From Acidobacteriota bacterium (GTDB taxonomy: Bacteria > Acidobacteriota > Vicinamibacteria > Vicinamibacterales > 2-12-FULL-66-21), in NCBI GenBank assembly GCA_013817065.1, contig JACDDJ010000153.1:1-8700 (forward strand): a stretch of DNA of 8,700 nt, given 5' to 3'. Below are positions 5,718 to 8,700 of the stretch, piece after piece (positions within the stretch are counted from its first letter, which is position 1; each line of letters begins with the position of its first letter). The position numbers and the translations under genes are program-made. The notes beneath the pieces are model-generated. The model worked only from the letters and a program-made list of their open reading frames with translations, made no database searches and was not told where the DNA came from.

Positions 5718-6835
5718 TCGCGGACACGGCGCAGGATCTCGGCGGCTGCGATCTCAGCGCCGTTGGTTTCGGGACGGCGAGGCGCCGGGGGCGAGTCGAG
5801 CAGTGCATCCAATGTCTCCAGCCAGCGACCCGCCAGAAGTGAGTCCTGCTCGAGGAAGCGGCAGCGCAGGACGTTCGGCATCTCCCGCACCATGACGTCG
5901 TACTCGACGAAGCGGCCACGCGACGTGTAGAGCATGGCCGTGTCGTTGGCGATGCACTCCGAGACGATGCCGTAACCGGGCTTGGTGACGACCACGTCAA
6001 CCGCGGCGGCCAGGTCCTCGTAGCGAAAGCCCGCGTCGTAGATCCGCGCCTCGTCGATGAACACCACGCCGGATGGCACAGTAGCGGGCCGATCGCGACC
6101 CGTGAAGACGACCGTCCACCGCTCGAGGCAATCGAGACTCGCCGGATCGAAGTCGCGGACGCCGTATCCACCGAAAGAGAACAGCGCCAGCGGACGGTCG
6201 GCATCGATCCGAAGCCTCTCGAGAACGTCCTGTCGGGAATGCCGCGCGTGCCGCGCCACGTACGGCAGGTCGACGACGTGAGGCACCGTCGCGAACCCGC
6301 CGTGGAGAGGTAACCGCCAGCCCGCCGCGGCAGACGCGTAGGCATCGCGGATCGCGGGCAGAACCTGCGGCGCGCGCGCGGCGAACGTCGATGCGTAGCC
6401 TTCGTAGATCCAGTCCCAGGTGAAATTACTCAGGACGATCGACGGCACTCCCGCCGCTGCCGCGGCCGCGCATGCGAGCGGGGGAGCGTCGCAGATGACG
6501 AGCCGCACGTCGCGCTCGCGGAGAATTCGCGCTTCGGCCGCCGCGCGCGCCGGCATCGTTCCATAGAATGCCGCGGCCTCGTCCACGGTCGGACGTTCAT
6601 CGAGTCGCAGGCTGTCGAACTGGACAATTCCGGTGTCGCATGGACCGGCGAGCAGCGTGAAAGGCTGATCTGCCGTGCGTTGGAACAGCCACGCCGGCGC
6701 GGAGGTGCGGATGATGATGTCGATGTCGCGGGAGCGGAGCTGGCCTCTCGAGACCGCGTTAATGACTTCTATCTGTCGCGAGGCATGGCCGAAACCATGC
6801 CCCGAGATGTAGAAGCAGACCGCCGGCACCGGCAC
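5714..6835 (-). CDS. Stand-alone GT-B-like protein resembling the N-terminal domain of plant L-arabinokinase
   Basis: This 373-residue protein is cytosolic, with no signal peptide or membrane segment. It opens with a beta strand and glycine-rich turn, CFYISGHGFGHASRQIEV (7-24), as in MurG/GT1-type GT-B folds. Later motifs are CDAPP (115-119), SNFTWDWIYEGY (136-147), VPHVVDLPYVARHARHSRQDV (184-204), FSFGGYG (219-225), VTKPGYGIVSE (283-293) and a C-terminal NGAEIAAAEIL. The order and spelling recall the N-terminal glycosyltransferase-like domain of plant arabinokinase (ARA1), which carries GHGFGHATR, NFSWDFIY, GKIGYGTVSE and NGGEVAAHIL. The GHMP sugar-kinase half is missing here and is not encoded next door. 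The role of that domain is unclear; sugar-nucleotide or glycan recognition or transfer is inference. The start is GTG at 6833-6835; a second GTG two codons later (6827-6829) is nearly as good and better placed behind TAGACT (6837-6842). The M24 peptidase gene follows after 36 bp. Confidence 0.82.
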   Translation of the reverse strand: MPVPAVCFYISGHGFGHASRQIEVINAVSRGQLRSRDIDIIIRTSAPAWLFQRTADQPFTLLAGPCDTGIVQFDSLRLDERPTVDEAAAFYGTMPARAAAEARILRERDVRLVICDAPPLACAAAAAAGVPSIVLSNFTWDWIYEGYASTFAARAPQVLPAIRDAYASAAAGWRLPLHGGFATVPHVVDLPYVARHARHSRQDVLERLRIDADRPLALFSFGGYGVRDFDPASLDCLERWTVVFTGRDRPATVPSGVVFIDEARIYDAGFRYEDLAAAVDVVVTKPGYGIVSECIANDTAMLYTSRGRFVEYDVMVREMPNVLRCRFLEQDSLLAGRWLETLDALLDSPPAPRRPETNGAEIAAAEILRRVRD

Positions 6836-6836
6836 T

Positions 6837-6842
6837 AGTCTA
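6837..6842 (-). promoter_or_regulatory. Candidate -10 box for the GT-B-like gene
   Basis: TAGACT on the minus strand ends one base before GTG 6835 and seven bases before the second in-frame GTG (6827-6829). If it is the -10 element, the second GTG would be a leaderless start and the protein would be two residues shorter. No good -35 stands out; GTAGTT at 17 bp and TAGTTG at 16 bp lie inside the heptad repeat. Weak evidence. Confidence 0.25.
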
Positions 6843-6849
6843 AAGCATC

Positions 6850-6942
6850 GTCAACGACCAACTACCAACGACCAACTACCAACGGCCGAAACCCGGTTGG
6901 GCATTGAACTTGGATGTTGGTGATTGGAGGTTGGTGGTTGAC
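6850..6942. repeat. Heptad-repeat array forming a 33 bp imperfect inverted repeat
   Basis: The left arm (6850-6882) lies within five heptads of the form CAACNRC (6852-6886), including a perfect 14 bp tandem duplication of CAACGACCAACTAC (6852-6865 and 6866-6879). The right arm (6910-6942) consists of heptads of the form NTTGGNN/GTTGRNG (6909-6943). The reverse complement of the right arm matches the left arm at 26 of 33 positions; mismatches fall mostly at the variable heptad positions. A 27 bp spacer (6883-6909) separates the arms. The array lies between the lon stop and the start of the GT-B-like gene. It could form a long hairpin in the lon 3' untranslated RNA or a cruciform, or be a dispersed intergenic repeat. 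There is no T-tract, so a standard terminator is not indicated. Confidence 0.8.
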
Positions 6943-6952
6943 GTGGCCAGAA

Positions 6953-8700
6953 CTAATCGTGCGCCGGTCGTGCGGCCGCCGCAGAGGTCCCGCCGATGCC
7001 GGCTTCAGCGACTGTCGCGGGGTCGACGACCGACGGCAGTGACACGGCCAGCGCCTCTTCGAGTGTGCGGACCGGCACGAACGTCATGTCCTTGCGAACG
7101 TCCGGCGGCAGCTCCTCGAGATCCGGCTCGTTCAACGCCGGCACGATCATCGTCTTGATGCCGTAGCGACGAGCTGCCAGGGCCTTCTCGCGAATGCCGC
7201 CGACCGGCAACACGAGGCCTGAAAGCGTGATCTCACCCGTCATCGCAACGTCAGGATTCACCGGCACGCCGCGCGCGGCCGACACGATCGCGGTCGCCAT
7301 CGTGACACCTGCAGACGGGCCGTCTTTCGGAATGGCGCCGGCGGGCACGTGAACGTGCAGATCCTGCTTGCTGAGGAACGCGGGCGACAGGTGCAGGCTG
7401 CGCGCCTGTTGACGGACGTGACTGAGCGCCGCCCGCGCCGATTCCTGCATGACGCTGCCCAGCTGCCCGGTGAGCGTGAGCTGTCCGTTACCGCCCGGCA
7501 TCAGCACGGCTTCGATGAAGAGGACGTCACCACCGGTCTCCGTCCACGCCAGCCCCGTAGCGACGCCGGCGCGCGACGTGCGGAACGCAGTCTCGCCGCG
7601 GAAGCGGACCGGCCCGAGGTAAGTAGGCACATCGGCCGCGTCCACCCGCGCGGTATGCGCCGCGTTGGTTGCCACCTTGGCCGCGATCTTTCGCGCAATT
7701 GTCCCGATCTGTCGCTCCAGTGTGCGAACGCCGGCCTCGCGCGTGTACTCCGTGATCACCCGCCGCACGGCTTCATCCGTGATCTCGATGTGCTCCGGCT
7801 CGAGGCCGTGCTCATCGCGCTGCCGCGGAATCAAATACATCTTGGCGATGTGCAGCTTGTCGTCTTCGGTATACCCGGTGAGCGAGATCAGCTCCATGCG
7901 ATCGAGCAGCGCCGGGTGAATCGTCCCGAGCTGGTTGGCCGTCGCGATGAAAAGCACCTTCGACAGGTCGATCGGGATCTCCAGGTAGTGATCCCTGAAC
8001 GTGTGGTTCTGCGCCGGATCGAGGACCTCGAGCATCGCCGCGGCGGGATCGCCCTGGATCCCGGCAGACATCTTGTCGATCTCGTCCAGCATGAACACGG
8101 GGTTGGACGACGCGGCGCCTTTCAGCGCCTGCACCAGGCGTCCGGGCATCGACCCGATGTAGGTGCGCCGGTGTCCGCGGATCTCGGCTTCATCGCGCAC
8201 CCCGCCGAGCGAGATCCGTACGAACTTGCGATTCATGGCGCGTGCGATCGATTGGCCCAGCGAGGTCTTACCCACGCCCGGAGGACCGACGAAGCAGAGG
8301 ATCGGGCCCTTGAGGTCACCCTTGAGCTTACGCACCGCGAGGTACTCGACGATGCGCTCCTTGACCTTGTCGAGATCGTAATGGTCCTCGTCGAGGACGC
8401 GACGAGCCTCGATGGGATCGAGCCGGTCTTCCGTCGCTTTGTCCCACGGCACATCGAGCAGCCAGTCCAGATACGTGCGGATCATCTGGTACTCCGGCGA
8501 CGCCGGTGTCATACGGTCCAGGCGATCCACTTCGCGATTCGCAACGGTTGCGACATGCTCCGGCAGCTTCGCTTCAGCGATCCGGTTGCGCAGCTCCTGC
8601 GACTCGCCGTCGCCTTCCCCGAGCTCGGTCTGGATCGCTTTCATCTGCTGCCGCAGCATGTACTGTCGCTGCGCGTCAGTCATCTCCTTCTCTGCGCGCG
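6953..8700 (-). CDS. lon: ATP-dependent protease Lon (LonA type; N-terminal part outside the window)
   Basis: The frame stays open to the right edge, so the ATG at 8683 is internal: it lies in the coiled-coil stretch that reads QYMLRQQMKAIQTELGE, matching the middle of Lon proteins. About 581 residues are visible, and roughly 220 N-terminal residues (substrate-binding domain) are missing. The AAA+ module has Walker A GPPGVGKT (8261-8287), Walker B VFMLDEID (8075-8098), the sensor-1 region ATAN, and LLDRME. The protease domain has the Ser-Lys dyad: Ser in DGPSAG (codon 7313-7315) and Lys in GGIREKAL (codon 7184-7186). They are 43 residues apart, as in E. coli Lon (Ser679/Lys722). Lon degrades misfolded and regulatory proteins in the cytosol as a hexamer. 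The C-terminus ends in an Ala/Gly-rich tail of about 25 residues that looks lineage-specific. The stop TAG is at 6953-6955, followed 10 bp later by the heptad inverted repeat. Confidence 0.98.
   Translation of the reverse strand, partial: RAEKEMTDAQRQYMLRQQMKAIQTELGEGDGESQELRNRIAEAKLPEHVATVANREVDRLDRMTPASPEYQMIRTYLDWLLDVPWDKATEDRLDPIEARRVLDEDHYDLDKVKERIVEYLAVRKLKGDLKGPILCFVGPPGVGKTSLGQSIARAMNRKFVRISLGGVRDEAEIRGHRRTYIGSMPGRLVQALKGAASSNPVFMLDEIDKMSAGIQGDPAAAMLEVLDPAQNHTFRDHYLEIPIDLSKVLFIATANQLGTIHPALLDRMELISLTGYTEDDKLHIAKMYLIPRQRDEHGLEPEHIEITDEAVRRVITEYTREAGVRTLERQIGTIARKIAAKVATNAAHTARVDAADVPTYLGPVRFRGETAFRTSRAGVATGLAWTETGGDVLFIEAVLMPGGNGQLTLTGQLGSVMQESARAALSHVRQQARSLHLSPAFLSKQDLHVHVPAGAIPKDGPSAGVTMATAIVSAARGVPVNPDVAMTGEITLSGLVLPVGGIREKALAARRYGIKTMIVPALNEPDLEELPPDVRKDMTFVPVRTLEEALAVSLPSVVDPATVAEAGIGGTSAAAARPAHD

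Noticed and set aside
6850..6942. CRISPR array reading of the heptad repeats
   Set aside because: Units are only 7 bp without spacers, the two halves are inverted, and there are no cas genes nearby.
8681..8683. ATG as the true start of lon
   Set aside because: Coding sequence in frame continues to the window edge (RAEKE before the Met), and this position corresponds to the middle of Lon, not its N-terminus.

Overview
The window is a gene-dense, high-GC stretch of bacterial chromosome with six clear protein-coding genes. Two of them are cut by the window edges, and one further small ORF is doubtful. I see no tRNA, rRNA, CRISPR array, transposase or phage gene. Several traits suggest a soil-type, high-GC bacterium such as Acidobacteriota (Vicinamibacteria-like): the homocysteine methyltransferase/MTHFR fusion, a phospholipid-methyltransferase-like gene, a Tat-exported M24 peptidase, and starts without Shine-Dalgarno sites that sit close behind -10-like hexamers. 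This assignment is inference from gene content and style, not a database match.

Plus-strand half (1-4389). The window opens inside a bifunctional homocysteine S-methyltransferase / 5,10-methylenetetrahydrofolate reductase gene (one-carbon and methionine metabolism). After about 96 bp with a possible promoter comes a class I SAM methyltransferase most like the PmtA type of phosphatidylethanolamine N-methyltransferase. It is followed after 25 bp by a polytopic GT-C (PIG-V-like) mannosyltransferase. A 280 bp gap then holds a doubtful small ORF and a possible promoter. Next comes a GT2 polyprenyl-phosphate sugar synthase of the ALG5/DPG-synthase type. The GT2 enzyme could charge a polyprenyl carrier with the sugar that the GT-C enzyme transfers outside the membrane, so these two genes plausibly work together in cell-envelope glycan assembly.

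Minus-strand half (4412-8700). Transcription converges at a 22 bp gap that is almost filled by a small hairpin. Reading leftward from the right edge, the order is lon (5' end outside the window), a 117 bp spacer carrying a heptad-repeat array arranged as a large imperfect inverted repeat, a stand-alone GT-B-like protein resembling the N-terminal domain of plant L-arabinokinase, and a Tat-exported M24 (Xaa-Pro) peptidase.

Most of the window is ordinary. The points most worth a second look are the stand-alone arabinokinase-type GT-B protein, the heptad inverted repeat after lon, and the recurring near-leaderless start architecture. I did not find a convincing wholly new multi-gene system.
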